Of a DNA stretch of 60,000 nucleotides, positions 11,201-22,133 are shown one piece after another. The stretch's first letter is position 1. The number at the start of each line of letters is the position of its first letter. Source of the DNA: Membranipora membranacea (taxonomy: Eukaryota; Bryozoa; Gymnolaemata; Cheilostomatida; Membraniporidae); NCBI GenBank assembly GCA_914767715.1, contig OU612066.1, positions 6,641,001-6,701,000 of the forward strand, given 5' to 3'. The position numbers and the translations under genes are program-made. The notes under the pieces are model-generated. The model was not told the origin of the DNA, ran no database searches, and saw nothing but the letters and a program-made list of their open reading frames with translations.

Positions 11201-14200
11201 CTGCTGACTTCCCTGTGGTGTAGAACCAGGGCTTATACCTTGGATTGTCCTTGTTGAGTATATATGTTGCCTTTCTGAGAAGGCAAATTGCAAGTGGATT
11301 CATATTTATTTGTGCCAGGGTTGTCTACGTACTACTTAATGGAGGGATACAGAGAATAATTATTGAATACAGCAAACATTTAAGTTACTGCTCTATGTTC
11401 ATGATGACATATTATTTCAAAATTATTTGGCTGTCTCTCTGACAGTTTGCTGGGCAGAAGCTGTGTTATACATAATATATTGTTTATAATACTGTGCATC
11501 CTACCTCAGTGGCTTTCCATATCTCGAATCCACACCGAATTGGGCGGCACGGCGTGTAAGGCGAGTTATGAAAAAGGCCGAATTCGACTCGAGGCGACTA
11601 TGGGCACCTCTAGTTGTGCAATTGTGTGTGAGCCACATCATTGCACCATTTATGAATTCTGAATCACAATAGATTGGAAGAGGACTTACCTACATTCCAT
11701 TGTTGGCTGCCTAATGTGAAAAGCTGCCAGGCTGGAACTGTTGCCAGAATAAACCCAATACAGAATTTCTGCATGAAATTCATAGCTGCAAAAATAAAAT
11801 GTGAAGAATGCAATAATCTACTTTGATAGATGATCTATGAGAGCTTAATCATTCCTAAATCTATTCCGTAATCAGCAATAAATGAAATAATCCATACATA
11901 TCAATATATGGTGTACTTATAGTTACTGTAAAACCTCATGAAAAAGTTACCAGACTTTTAATGAAGGTGACTTATAAAATGGCACATGTAGAAATGGCTT
12001 ATATCTGAATCAAGATTTCCTATTGTATAGGCCATAGATAGTGACTTGTAAGTGTATTAGGTTGAAAGGTATATATGTTAATCACAGAGATTATGCATTT
12101 GAAATGTTTCAGAAGTGGGTTTAGTTGTGTGGTTACTTATAAGTGTGTGTGGGCTTGTAAATGTAAAAAAAGATATCTCTGAAAAATAGCAATACACTGA
12201 AAATGGTAATTGTTTTGAGTCAGGATGGTTGATTTGCAGCTGTATAACAGAATGTGTGACCGCCCTACAATATGTTTATATAGCAATAGGTAACTAGATG
12301 GAGGCCTTTCAACAGAATCTGTTTAAGTTTGTTGATGCTAAACACCTACATGTATATCCTGAATATTACTCACTCAATCCAGCGATAATCAAAGGATCTT
12401 TCAGAATTGTGGTGACTCCGCCTGAGGGTGTTTTCTCGCTAGACTCTTCTCTTGGGATGAAGGATACTCTCAATAACCCATCTACCACTTGGATCCCAGC
12501 GGTAATCAGGAACGGACACTGCGGTGAACAGAACTGGTACAATGAACTCCCCATCAAATAGCCACCTGTGAAAAATAAAACACTATCGTGTGTAAACAGT
12601 TCTGGCGCATTTGTCACACTGAGATAATTAGCTGTTTGTCCATGAACCTTCCATGTGTCACAATGCGAAAAAAATATTTGTGAGACATTTTCAAGCAACT
12701 GGTATTAGAAATTAGGTTTCATTGTCAACACATCTATGGTGCACTGGGAATTTGGAAGGGGTCGTTACTGCATTTTAAGTTTTGCAGACAGCACTTTATT
12801 GTGCTAGGTTCTATTTATGCAGCATCAGCAGCTTGAGTGCTTTTTTCACGATGCCTGCCTTTCACTGTAATGAGGTTGTGTTTTTCATTGTAATATCTGT
12901 TGATCATTTACAGATGAGACCCTACTTGTGCAAATAGGACAGCGTTTATCGACAATAGTATTTTTCAGTTATTAGTTTAGGAGGCATATAGGGTGATACA
13001 GCGACGACATGCCAAGGATACGCTAGGGGGCAGTTTTGATATCAGATAGGCTTTCATTGAGTAGCCGGAAGTGGATTGTTAGATACCTGTGATTCCAATC
13101 GAAATTCCTATAAAAGCGATACTGGTAGCTCTCAATCGTTCATCCGGTTGTTTGAAAGTCTCTGCCAGTAACACCATAGCTGGAACAAGAAAAGTACCAC
13201 TTTGGTATGTGTGTGCCTGATTAATGGTGCAAAATAAATCAATAATGTTCTTCTGTAATCATGAGACTGTACTAAGATCTCCGACCTGTTTTAAAGATCC
13301 GGTTTGAGATGTTTTTCACTTTTTTTTATCTTGACGAATCTCCCATCTGTTACAAGATCAGGTGAGAGATTATTATTTCATCAAAAACTTTTGTTGCTAG
13401 GATACATAAGCTATGAGAAATCAATGATTTCAACTTTTATCATATATTAGTTAATCATATATTTAGTTTTAATCATATATCTGTGTGCTTGCCAACCTGA
13501 GTGGCAAATAAAGGTCATTCAACAAAATTGCTATCAAGCTAAGGCTTATATTACAGGAGACAAAATGCGGTGTGAATCTGATCAGCCAGAAAAATGAAGG
13601 CAGAACGCCATATGAAGCATTATAGCATTGAGGCTTTTCATAGTGGGTGACATAATGGCAGGATTTTGTTTAGTAGTAAGGGTGTCTGCATTAAGTGATA
13701 TTATTGCATTGAGATCTGGCTGAAGGGTCAACATTCCTTGTGTGACTTAACAAGAGACATGAATAATAAAGTCTGAATTAACCAGCTGACACTGCATATA
13801 ACTTGTAGCAATGAAACTAGACGATGGAGAATGAATGCTGGTGCCAACACACTTACTTGGTTAATAATACTTGAGGGATAATACTGTTAGGCATGTCTTG
13901 TCTTGCGTGGGGGCAGGGTAGTGGTATGAGACCGTACTCTCCAGAGAACAGGTGATTGACACCCATAGTGCTCAAAGACCCCGGGACAATTTGATTATTA
14001 CTGATAGAACACATCCTTGATGTAAGAAGGATGAGTAGTTCCATCGGTTGGTTTTTGGGATTTCAAGAGTTGTCTGAGTCTGAGAAGTATGTGATTTGTG
14101 AGAGTTGTGGGTTGTAGTATGATTTGAGTTTTGTGGTTTGTGGATAGGGAGAAGCCAGGGTAAATCCCTCGAGACGAGAGCAGGAATCGAACCGGGGACC

Positions 14201-15846
14201 TCTCGCTTGATAGCAAAGGATGTGATTATTTGTGCGCTGTTAGGTATATGCTCACCTCCAACAACAGAAAGACTTCCTGCAATGGCTTGTAAAGCCCTAG
14301 CTGCTAGCAATAGATAGAATTTCCTGAGGTAGCCAAAGCTCAAAGTGGAAACTATATTCAAACCACATCCTATCAGCATAGGGTTCCTGTGACCAACTCT
14401 AAAATAGAACAAAATATCGTACTACTCAGACATTCCCAAATTATCAATCAATCACAAAACCAGAAATGCTCACTGAAGGGGACTGTAATCTTCTTGTAGT
14501 ACCCAGATGCACTAAGCAGCAAGCCTGTTGACTGCATCCTATACTGCTCTTTCCATTTCAGCACTGTCGCATTATTTAGCACAGCAAGCGCATATTATGA
14601 AGGTTGATGTAGTTTGGATTACCCTATGCTTGGCCCAACATTTTACTGAGAAGAACTTATCAGACAAAAGTCGGCTGCTAGCATCTTTATGAGCTATGAA
14701 TATTTTGATACAGTGCGTGCGTGTTTAGTGTGTGCGGCTCGCTTCTGCGAGCGACACAACAGGTGCAACTCCTCGTCGATAATGATTTCTGAAACGGATT
14801 TAAATTTGAAAAAATTATTCCTCACCGTTGTATGAGAAATCCAGCAAATACATTACAAAGAGTCTCTAGCAAGGGTTTCAACCCAACCAGTGCAGCAATC
14901 TTAATAGAATTTTCTGATTGTAATGTGTAAGTCTCATTGTTTGACCGTAACCCATTGGGCTTCTCCAGGAATGACTGAACAACTATCTGCTGAGGGTTGG
15001 AATCAATTTCTTGTAGTATTTGCGGAATGATTGGATCTGCAAAAAAATATGACAGGGGATAATTAAAGAGGTTGCAAACAGTAGCCATGCCCTGAGTATC
15101 GATCTATAACTTATTTATCAGAATAAATATATAAGACGTGTACAAAGGGCAAATTTTACAAAGAGTGTATTTAAAGGGAATCAGAGGTTTTGGAACACAT
15201 TCTCTGCTACGGGGCAAAAATAAGCAGTCGTAGCATGAAAAACACATTCACAAAATGATATCCTTCAAAATATAATCCATTGACTAAGTATCTGAGTATC
15301 CTTTATGTCACAAAATGCCAAGAAAATATTTAGGTCAGAATAGAGTGGTGTTATAAATAGCAGTTTTGATGTTGTATATAACATGTAGCTTAGTCAACAG
15401 CCATCGCTGCGGGCGTGTAACCTTGTGTTATACTTGATGATTGAATCTCACACTAAAATATACTTTTTATTATAGGATAGTACCATAGATTTAAAAACTG
15501 TTATTAAATCTATGGATAGTACCAATTCCGTTCCTCACAGCATATACTCTCTTGAAGTATATGCACAGTGAGTTCAATTTCCGTTCCTCACACTTTTCCT
15601 GTTTTCTTGCACATGCTCAAACTGTTTCCCTTTAAAGGTATTCTAGGTGCCAAAGCGAGGAAACATTTTTTTGCTAAGAATAATAAATTTTTTTGTGAGG
15701 AGATCTGGTGTTTCTCACCTATAACTGTTATTATCATTGTATCAACCGTAAATGTGATGAAGGCAATAAGGATGGCCAACTGAGGATGGGATGATGTGTT
15801 ACAACCACAGCCCGTACCAAGTTTTCCTCCAGAAACATTGTCAAGT
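8230..15846 (-). CDS. SLC18-family vesicular amine/acetylcholine transporter-like gene
   Basis: Ten exons on the minus strand: 15846-15719, 15036-14826, 14398-14256, 13179-13087, 12565-12374, 11785-11690, 10509-10379, 9961-9778, 8850-8805 and 8341-8230 (TGA at 8232-8230). All junctions are GT...AG and every phase agrees, giving an uninterrupted frame of about 445 residues. The content matches VMAT/VAChT-type proton antiporters. TM1 is AILIAFITFTVDTMIITVI with the conserved Asp, followed by DPIIPQIL and a lumenal loop. RVGHRNPM is the TM2-3 loop motif, and late helices carry NPMLCHLVDTRHQSQYG and GPLIGGSMVKVTSFQW. In vertebrate VMATs an Asp lies where this protein has Glu (GILEALLNPM). The first exon, with the true start, lies upstream of 15.85 kb and was not found; exon 1 as listed enters in phase 2. 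The predicted role is loading a small amine into vesicles, but the substrate is unknown. Confidence 0.85.
9051..9360. mobile_element. MITE with TTAA target duplication
   Basis: The ends are inverted repeats beginning AGGGCAACCAA and ending TTGGTTGCCCT (AGGGCAACCAAGGTTTC-type). The element is flanked on both sides by TTAA (9047-9050 and 9361-9364). A longer sister copy is at 18,766-19,122. TTAA duplication is the hallmark of piggyBac-type transposases, which would have to act in trans because no coding sequence is present. It lies in intron 8 of the transporter gene. Confidence 0.8.
9600..9691. repeat. Fold-back repeat, shared with the inverted arm
   Basis: Outer arms near 9600-9625 (TCACCCTAGTCTCTGTC) and 9668-9691 (GAGACAGGCTAGGGTCA) are inverted repeats around a G-run/C-run core. 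The same structure is at 47,655-47,734 in the second transporter copy, so it was present before the duplication. Confidence 0.6.
10727..10925 (-). repeat. tRNA-derived SINE in transporter intron
   Basis: The minus strand begins GGCGTGGCTGAATGGTTAGT, which is a Leu/Ser-type tRNA A box. A CCGGGGTCCGGCC block follows where the B box belongs, and a non-tRNA body follows that. It lies in intron 6. The second transporter copy appears to lack it, so it probably inserted after the duplication. Confidence 0.55.
14160..14245 (-). repeat. tRNA-like B-box remnant
   Basis: The minus strand contains GAGGTCCCCGGTTCGATTCC, a good B box, just 3' of transporter exon 3. No matching A box with proper spacing was identified. 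It is probably a SINE head fragment. Confidence 0.35.
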
Positions 15847-16706
15847 CTATAAATAAAACAACACGCAAGCAACTTTTACAACTGACGCTATTTTTGTACA
15901 CATTGTCTACTCTAGAGTTTATAAAAAATCAGTGTTTTTTTAGTCAGCGGTCAGCATTGGTAGGCTATAGTTTCAGTGTCACTAGCGTAGAAATTATAAG
16001 AAAAACAAAATTATCACCTCCCCTCTCAGCCCTTCTCAGCAATTCAGATAATCGTCAGGTGTGAATTATACTAGTATAAAGTAAAGCATAGTAGTGGGAG
16101 AAGGGTGATTTAGCTAATGCTGATTCAAATTCACTGGTTCGCAACTGCGAACAAACTAACGGGTTGTGCTTTTTTTCTCCGAGTCACAAAACTTCTCACA
16201 AAGACCCTGTAGGCAGCAGATGAGAAATTCTGCTCGAAAAACTTGTGTTAGGTGAACCAAAAATATTTTGGTTCACGATTCTGGTAGCCATTTATAAAAG
16301 GTAAGTTAGTCTGTCAAATAATCTCTGGATGCATTGCAAGTTTGATCCCCGGCTTGTATTTAAAAATCCTGAAAATTCAACTATCCAAAACACTAAAACT
16401 GACTGCATACTATACAATTATATGTAAATATATATATTATATACTCAAGCAAACTCACTTTGTTATAGGGTTGACGGCGTTCGCTGTCAACAATCTTTCA
16501 CTTTCCATACCTTCATTGACGAGATCTACAAGATGTAATGTTAAGTGAAGGACATGGTAGCATGATAGCATTGTAGCGTGAATTATGCGCAGTATGCGAC
16601 ATGAGCATTATGCTGGTTGTTTGAACACGTTATGGAAGCGTGTTTGATAGGATTAAACATTGTTGATTATAATAAGTTTACCCCATAACAAACATTTTTT
16701 TTTAGA

Positions 16707-18025
16707 ACCAGCAACAGCGGTACCAGCACCAACAGACATAACACAGTAAAAAGGATCTAAGCCAATGCAATGTAGACCCTGCCGAATATCAGGAGGTATT
16801 GAAACGCCTCCTGAAAAATAGTAAAGAGAGGACTATACGAGTGTTTATAAATATGCACATGTATGTATTATACCCTTGAATATTAATATTGTAAATTAAT
16901 GGAATCTACATTTTGTGTTATAGAAGGAGTGAAGCTAATGAGGGTAGTAGCAAAATGAAGAAAACGGTTGCTACCGCACCATCAAATGAGTGAGTATTTA
17001 ATTTGTTTTTATTTATTCTGAAATAGTATGAATGGTATTATATGTGCACATTGCTTAAATTGAAATGATCAATGATAACTAGGCGGCTTGTTGACTTAAA
17101 TGAATATACCCCATAACAAAATGAATTTTTTTTTTGAATTTATCGAGAGCCGGAGGTAGCACCAGCGGCAGCAGCAATAGCAGTAACAGCAGAAGCTGCA
17201 ACAGCAGTGCCAGCAGCATCAACAGCTTTAGAGAACCAGTTGGATGATGCGTTACCTGGACCCTCAAATTATCTGACATATTTGAATGAGAGTAAACTTA
17301 CAAGCCAGAGTATAATCACTGATATTATTAACATGGCTTACCCCTTGAAATGAAATTATTAGCAAAGGCAGTTTACAGACAGTGCATTTTTGTATTTGGG
17401 ATCATATTTAACTTGTTCTACAAGCATAAACACAAAATCTTAGTTACTGGTGTAATGCTACATTTTCCCTTATTGAATGAAATTTGTTGACTTCATTGTA
17501 GAATTGACAGCTCATCAGATGAAGAACAAGAAGACATACAGCCTACAACTGATTTCGCGCCTGAATTCTATTCAGGTACGATAGTGTTTTCCGATGGTGA
17601 CCAAGTTGCCCAAAACTTAATTCAAATAGTAACGCATAAGGACGAGAGCTATCTCGTTTCCTATAATGGGAAAAGTAAAATAATTTTCCAAACCGCCATG
17701 TTTATTGGCGACATTAAGGCATTCGAGGGGAAATTTTCACACAGCTTATATATTAGAAAATCCCAAATAATGAAAACATTTTTACATGCAGTACAGCGTA
17801 AGGTGGGCAAAAAAATCACAGTTGATTTTTATGGGAAGAAGGACTCTGACTGTATGGCAGTCTACTGCCAAGCAGTCAGAGCAGGGGGTGGGGGGAGTCC
17901 TTCCTCAATCTCTGTGACTAAACTGGGGGGAAGACTTAGTGCTTCCTATAGAAAGCCTTCCGTCTCTCTCCCCAGCAACACTAGAAGTGTTGTTGGAGTC
18001 AAAAGGGTTGAGGAAGGAGCGTAAC
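16707..18025 (+). pseudogene. Spliced acidic/serine-rich gene of unknown function, upstream of the outer PolB
   Basis: I do not recognise this gene. Two exons join in phase: 16,924-16,989 (66 nt, ending with a GA/GTGAGT donor) and an exon from 17,502. Together they read SNE then IDSSSDEEQED, and the frame stays open through FSDGDQVAQNLIQIVTHKDE and SYLVSYNGKSKIIFQTAMF to about 17,840. Low-complexity Ala/Ser-rich pieces at 16,707-16,750 and 17,146-17,275 may be further exons, but their junctions are not certain. A fold-back repeat at 17.84-18.0 kb interrupts or ends the gene. The block sits 5' of a zinc-finger/PolB fragment, as the gene at 22.1-23.9 kb sits 5' of the other PolB. I infer the same viral position for both. 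Confidence 0.4.
17844..17881. repeat. Imperfect palindrome within the frame
   Basis: The arms CTCTGACTG..TGGCAGT pair over 18 nt with a 2-nt mismatch and a 2-nt loop. An outer pair (GAAGGACTC near 17,838 and GAGTCCTTC near 17,897) extends it. A second palindrome, CAACACT-AGA-AGTGTTG, follows at about 17,977-17,993. This resembles a small fold-back insertion. Confidence 0.6.
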
Positions 18026-18189
18026 AATGAGTTTAATTGGAAATTGTTCATGCAAAATTTTCGGACTGTCCGGAAAATTGCAGGGGTTATTTCACTCCTA
18101 ATTACAGTGCATATTATAAGTAAATGATTGATTGATTGTATATTGTTTTATGTTTTTTAGTGTTGGCTTTAAAATTAACTTTTATTTTA

Positions 18190-18460
18190 GTATTATTGTG
18201 TATTTTAGGAAACACTATGAATATGGCATTATAGTCGGATCCTTATGATGGTGACACACCAACAAAGTTTATGCAGCATGTGCATAGCATGAATCTGCAC
18301 CAAACAGAATGCAACTTTGACAAGTTTCGTTATGACTTTGTTCATAGACTACACCAAAAGTACCCAAAACTTGTAGATGTTGGTATGTTATGGAGTGTGT
18401 TACCATCATGGGATCCGGCTACTAATCATATTACCACCTTGGGATCTATTAAATGTTGAG
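18190..18460 (+). other. Possible exon remnant, unrecognised
   Basis: After a TATTTTAG acceptor at about 18,202 a frame reads NTMNMAL, a stop, then YDGDTPTKFMQHVHSMNLHQ and YPKLVDVGMLWSVLP before a stop at 18,457. Composition looks coding, but no family was recognised. It lies between the acidic gene and the MITE, so it may belong to the outer viral element. Confidence 0.3.
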
Positions 18461-18765
18461 CAAGTTATAAAGGCTGTGTACAGCGTTATTTACAACTTCT
18501 CTATAAACTTAGATGTACTTATTATAATGAACTATGTCAAAGAATTTTTTATTCGTGGCTTATTTTAACCTACACTAGACTGGGTGAGAAGTATAGTAAA
18601 TGTACCTCCATGAACGATATTTCACCCTGATTTTATAAGAATTTGAGTGTAACTGTTATGTTTTTTTGTTGTATGGAAAATGATTTACATAAATATAATA
18701 TGCTATACCTCACAATAAATACTTATGTAATATTTTATGAATCAACTAATTTACTTGCCTATTAA

Positions 18766-19122
18766 AGGGCAACCAAGGTTTCGCAGCAATGTATTAGTGG
18801 GTAGTAAATAATGTGCTGGGCAGCATCAGCTTTGTGCATTACGCGACGCAAAACTCGTAGTTGCTGACTCTAAGCTTGGTAAATCTTCAGTTTAGGGGAG
18901 GTTCCAAGACATTGCTGTAATAATGATAGAGCACAGGCTAAATAATAACAGGAACAGGAATCTGCTATGTGGTATTCTCTTTTAGCTGAGTTTGAGTACC
19001 TGATGGATGAATTGTTTCACAGGAATACTGGCTGAATAATCATCAGAATTAGATTTTGTCTTTTTCCCGATGCAGAAGTTGTAATCAATCGGTAAGAACT
19101 TGTTTGAAACCTTGGTTGCCCT
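18766..19122. mobile_element. MITE, longer sister copy
   Basis: It has the same AGGGCAACCAAGG termini and a nearly identical first 250 bases as the element at 9,051. It is flanked by TTAA on the left (18,762-18,765) and TTGA on the right, a one-base decay of the duplication. It is about 47 bases longer than the sister. It is non-coding. Confidence 0.75.
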
Positions 19123-19706
19123 TTGATTCTCAAGAAATGCGAAGTCATGCACACAATTATTTGCGACAAAAATACATTCATTGTGAAAGATATACCCAAA
19201 GAACGTATAAAAATAGCCTCACCATGACATAACAACAGAACTTTAATTATGACATTTAATTAATCTTAAAGTTGTAAAATCTCAATACATATTGCCAAAC
19301 TTTCAACTGCATACATGAGTTTTATACTCAATCAATCTATGCATTTTTAATATATTTTTGTGAAACTCTGCCAAAATAGTCTATAACAATAGAGAGCATA
19401 GACACAAAAACATGTCTGAACTTACCTGAACTTGTCTGAGAATGTCTCAAATAACTGTGTAAGATGGGCGCTGTCAAGAATGTTTCCATGGTAACTAGAT
19501 AACTCAAACAAGTTGTCATGACAACGTCTCATGTTAATTTGTAGGTAAACAATCATTTTGTCGTACAAAAGAAAAATAAGTGATTTAAAAGTTTTCATAA
19601 GCATGACAATTGACAATGGAATTTTATCTTGTCTTACCAAAGTATAGGCTTATATTTTCACGCTCGCTTGGTAAAAAGAGGTGTTTTATCTTGGCAATGA
19701 TTTCTT

Positions 19707-21147
19707 TTTAGAGCACAAATGTCAAGTGTGTGGGAAACATTACAAACATAAGTCAACTCTGTACAGACATATGAGGTTACACAGAATAAGATGCGGTCAA
19801 TGCAATCAATTTATTCAACCATCGAAGCAATGAAGGAAGAGGGAGTTCATTGATGGAAGGAGCGAACACATCTTTGTAACCAAAAGGTTTGTTTTAATTT
19901 AATGGAAATTTTTATCTTCCATCTCCCATTATAATAGCTATAACCATTGAAAGGTTTTCACTAACCCTTGTACATGTTTATGGAAATTTTTGCTTCTCTC
20001 GATATAATGGATAATTTAATATGTGAGGTCAAAGTGTGATTTTTGAAAGGTTTTTTTTCTTGCATTTTTTGCAGCAAACAAAGACAGGAGAACGCACAGT
20101 GGATGTTTATCAGCCTACCAAGCCTCAGTTTCAAAATGACAGCCTAGAATATCAATTGGATTGAACATACAATGGAATGTTTCCAAATCAAACTAATGAC
20201 GTTGTATAAAAGAACTGGTCAGCATTACGCTCGTTTTGTATACATAGAAAGTACTCATCAGTATACAACCTAAAGGTTAACAATGGTGATATACCAAACT
20301 CTGTGAAAAGTCAAAGATTTCCGAGCATCTTTCACGATCAACAACAGAAATTCAAAGTTCAAGCTTCAATAGGCTTTGTACTGTACAACAACAAAACCAA
20401 GGAGATGCGATACTGGCAGTTGTGGGTTCGAGCCCCACTGGGGGAGCTTTCATTGTTGATTGTTCCAGCCCCCAGCACTTGGGTGTATGCCTCTCCTTTG
20501 TACTTGTCTACTGACTGACTCATGGAAAGACATGTGACAGCATGGAAGGACATGCTGACAAGCTGGAAAGACAGCTAAACCTACTACAAGGGGTCCCAGC
20601 AATGAGCCATGTAAGGCCAATAACCCTCACACGTACGCTGTGTTTCATAGGTTGGCACTGGTGGATTGGAATGTGCTGTGGCATGAGAGAACACAACTCA
20701 GAGTAGTGAATAGCGGGCTATCTAATTAGCGCCATTGACCCATTCGTTTTTGGGGATGGTGAGATGGCGCAATCGGTTAGCATGCTTGCTATTCACTGCC
20801 AGGCGATTAGTGCCGCAGGAGTTGTGGGTTCGAGCCCCACTGGGGGAGCTTTCATTGTTGATTGTTCCAGCCCCCAGCACCCTCGGGTGTATACCTCTCC
20901 TTATACTGTACAACAACAAAACCAAGGAGATGCGATACTGGCATGCAAGTATAGGAAACAGCGTATTATTCAATCAACTGATGGTTGTCGAGTATTATCA
21001 AGACTTGGACAAAATCAGAGAACAATCGGTGGATCACAACTTCATCGAAACTGCCACCAAATCTAGACCAGACAGCTCCTGGGTATGCCACCTCATCACC
21101 AACATCAACTTTTACATTTACCGAATCACTGATCATCCTATAGGTTG
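19707..21147 (+). pseudogene. Polinton PolB amino-terminal fragment with C2H2 finger
   Basis: An exon-like block at 19,707-19,831 encodes one C2H2 finger (CQVCGKHYKHKSTLYRHMRLH) after a TTCTTTTTAG acceptor. Further on, FHDQQQKFKVQ leads to GFVLYNNKTKEMRYW at 20,320-20,418. The frame resumes after a SINE insertion and ends with SRPDSSWVCHLITNINFYIY and RITDHPIGC at 21,147. This last block is the region just before the exonuclease domain in Polinton protein-primed DNA polymerases. It aligns with SSAWQIYILTNLTIYIF of the inner PolB at about 24,560-24,630. Only the amino end is present. The missing remainder is probably the plus-strand PolB starting at 33.47 kb, which lacks exactly this part. Confidence 0.6.
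20379..20943 (+). repeat. SINE insertion flanked by a 40-nt duplication
   Basis: The 40 bases at 20,379-20,418 (starting TACTGTACAACAAC) recur exactly at 20,904-20,943. Between them are a 5'-truncated SINE tail (20,419-20,510), about 90 bases of other sequence, and a full SINE (about 20,600-20,903). The SINE has an A box (TGGCGCAATCGGTTAGC, 20,765-20,781) and a B box (GGTTCGAGCCCC, 20,828-20,839). The flanking duplicate lies inside the PolB frame and keeps its reading frame on both sides. Confidence 0.7.
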
Positions 21148-21177
21148 TCAGTAGTATATACGATGCACTTAAAACCC

Positions 21178-21545
21178 CTTTAAGCAGGCTTTTTTGCTTG
21201 TTTTCGGCTAAAATCTCCTGTTTTAAGGCTAAAAATCACCCGTAAGTCAGCCAAATTGCCTGACATTGCCTGAAATATTGTCTGCAGGATGAGTGAACAA
21301 CTGTCTGCAGGCAATCGAGTGTTTTGCAGTAAACACTCCGCCTAATTGTATTGAACCAGCATAATGTTGCCTGTGCTGTAGGAATGCTAGAAACCAAGTA
21401 AAAACTCTCTGCGGTGATAACATAACCAAGGAAATAATGTTGATCACCACTTCTGAGGGTAGCCCTTTAAGCAGGCTTTATTGCCTGTTTTCGGTTAAAA
21501 TCGCCTGTTTTACGGCTAAAAATCCCTATCAAGACTATAGATCCA
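21178..21545. repeat. Duplicated 65-nt motif
   Basis: The block CCCTTTAAGCAGGCTTT..TGCYTGTTTTCGG and its continuation (CCTGTTTT..GGCTAAAAATC) occur at 21,178-21,243 and 21,464-21,530 in the same orientation. About 220 bases lie between them. They look like the ends or subrepeats of a non-autonomous element. Confidence 0.5.
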
Positions 21546-21975
21546 TGACTTTGTCATATATGGATTCATGTGTTAGCTCAAGCCCCAAATAATGTTCAGT
21601 CATTACGTTCATTTAGGTTTGAAGGAAGATGATGTTGTGTGTCAAATTAATGATCCAAGGCTTGAAGAATACTGACTCTGTCATCTCATTTTTGCCACGT
21701 TCAAACACGTCAGCAACTTTCACCACCCTAGCTTCTTTTCCATAGATCAAGCATAGTTATTTGTATGTTGTTGGAAGCGTTGGTTTAGATCTCTCGAAAA
21801 ATTCTAGTAATACTAAGATCCCTGTCTATGATTTTATCATGGTAGCGACTACCCTCAGAGATGGTGATGAAAACATTTTCTCTGGTTGAGCTATCACCGC
21901 AGAAAGTTGTTATTGTCGGTTTTTTGCCATTCCTCCAGTACAGTAATTCTGTCTGGTATTCATCCTGTTTGATAA
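21352..21975. repeat. Inverted pair of coding-like fragments
   Basis: The stretch 21,352-21,468 (minus) and 21,842-21,975 (plus) are diverged inverted copies; both contain CTATCACCGCAGA- or TTATCACCGCAGA-type blocks. Read on the opposite strands they give CGDSSTRENVFITISEGS and CGDNITKEIMLITTSEGS, which differ mostly conservatively. I do not recognise the protein. Confidence 0.5.
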
Positions 21976-22133
21976 CGAATCTCAAGAAATATATCAAGGT
22001 GGGGCCATGGTCATGTTTAACTTTCCTCCTTCGTGTCTTGCAATATTATTAAAGCAATGGCTAAATAACATGTTTAACTTCGAGTTCACTCAGTCAGTAT
22101 GATCATTAACATCACATCCCTCTACCAAACAAG

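Noticed and set aside
12298-12561. 87-codon plus-strand frame
   Set aside because: It is the shadow of transporter exon 5 on the minus strand, which has matching splice sites and homology.
15588-15718. Extension of transporter exon 1 to 15,588
   Set aside because: A GT donor at 15,718-15,717 joins in phase to the next exon; the continuation is intron read-through.
17079-17279. Minus-strand poly-leucine frame resembling a membrane segment
   Set aside because: It is the complement of an Ala/Ser-rich CAG-type run on the plus strand; low complexity only.
20765-20839. Functional tRNA gene
   Set aside because: A and B boxes are present but cloverleaf stems do not close well and the sequence is part of a repeated longer SINE.
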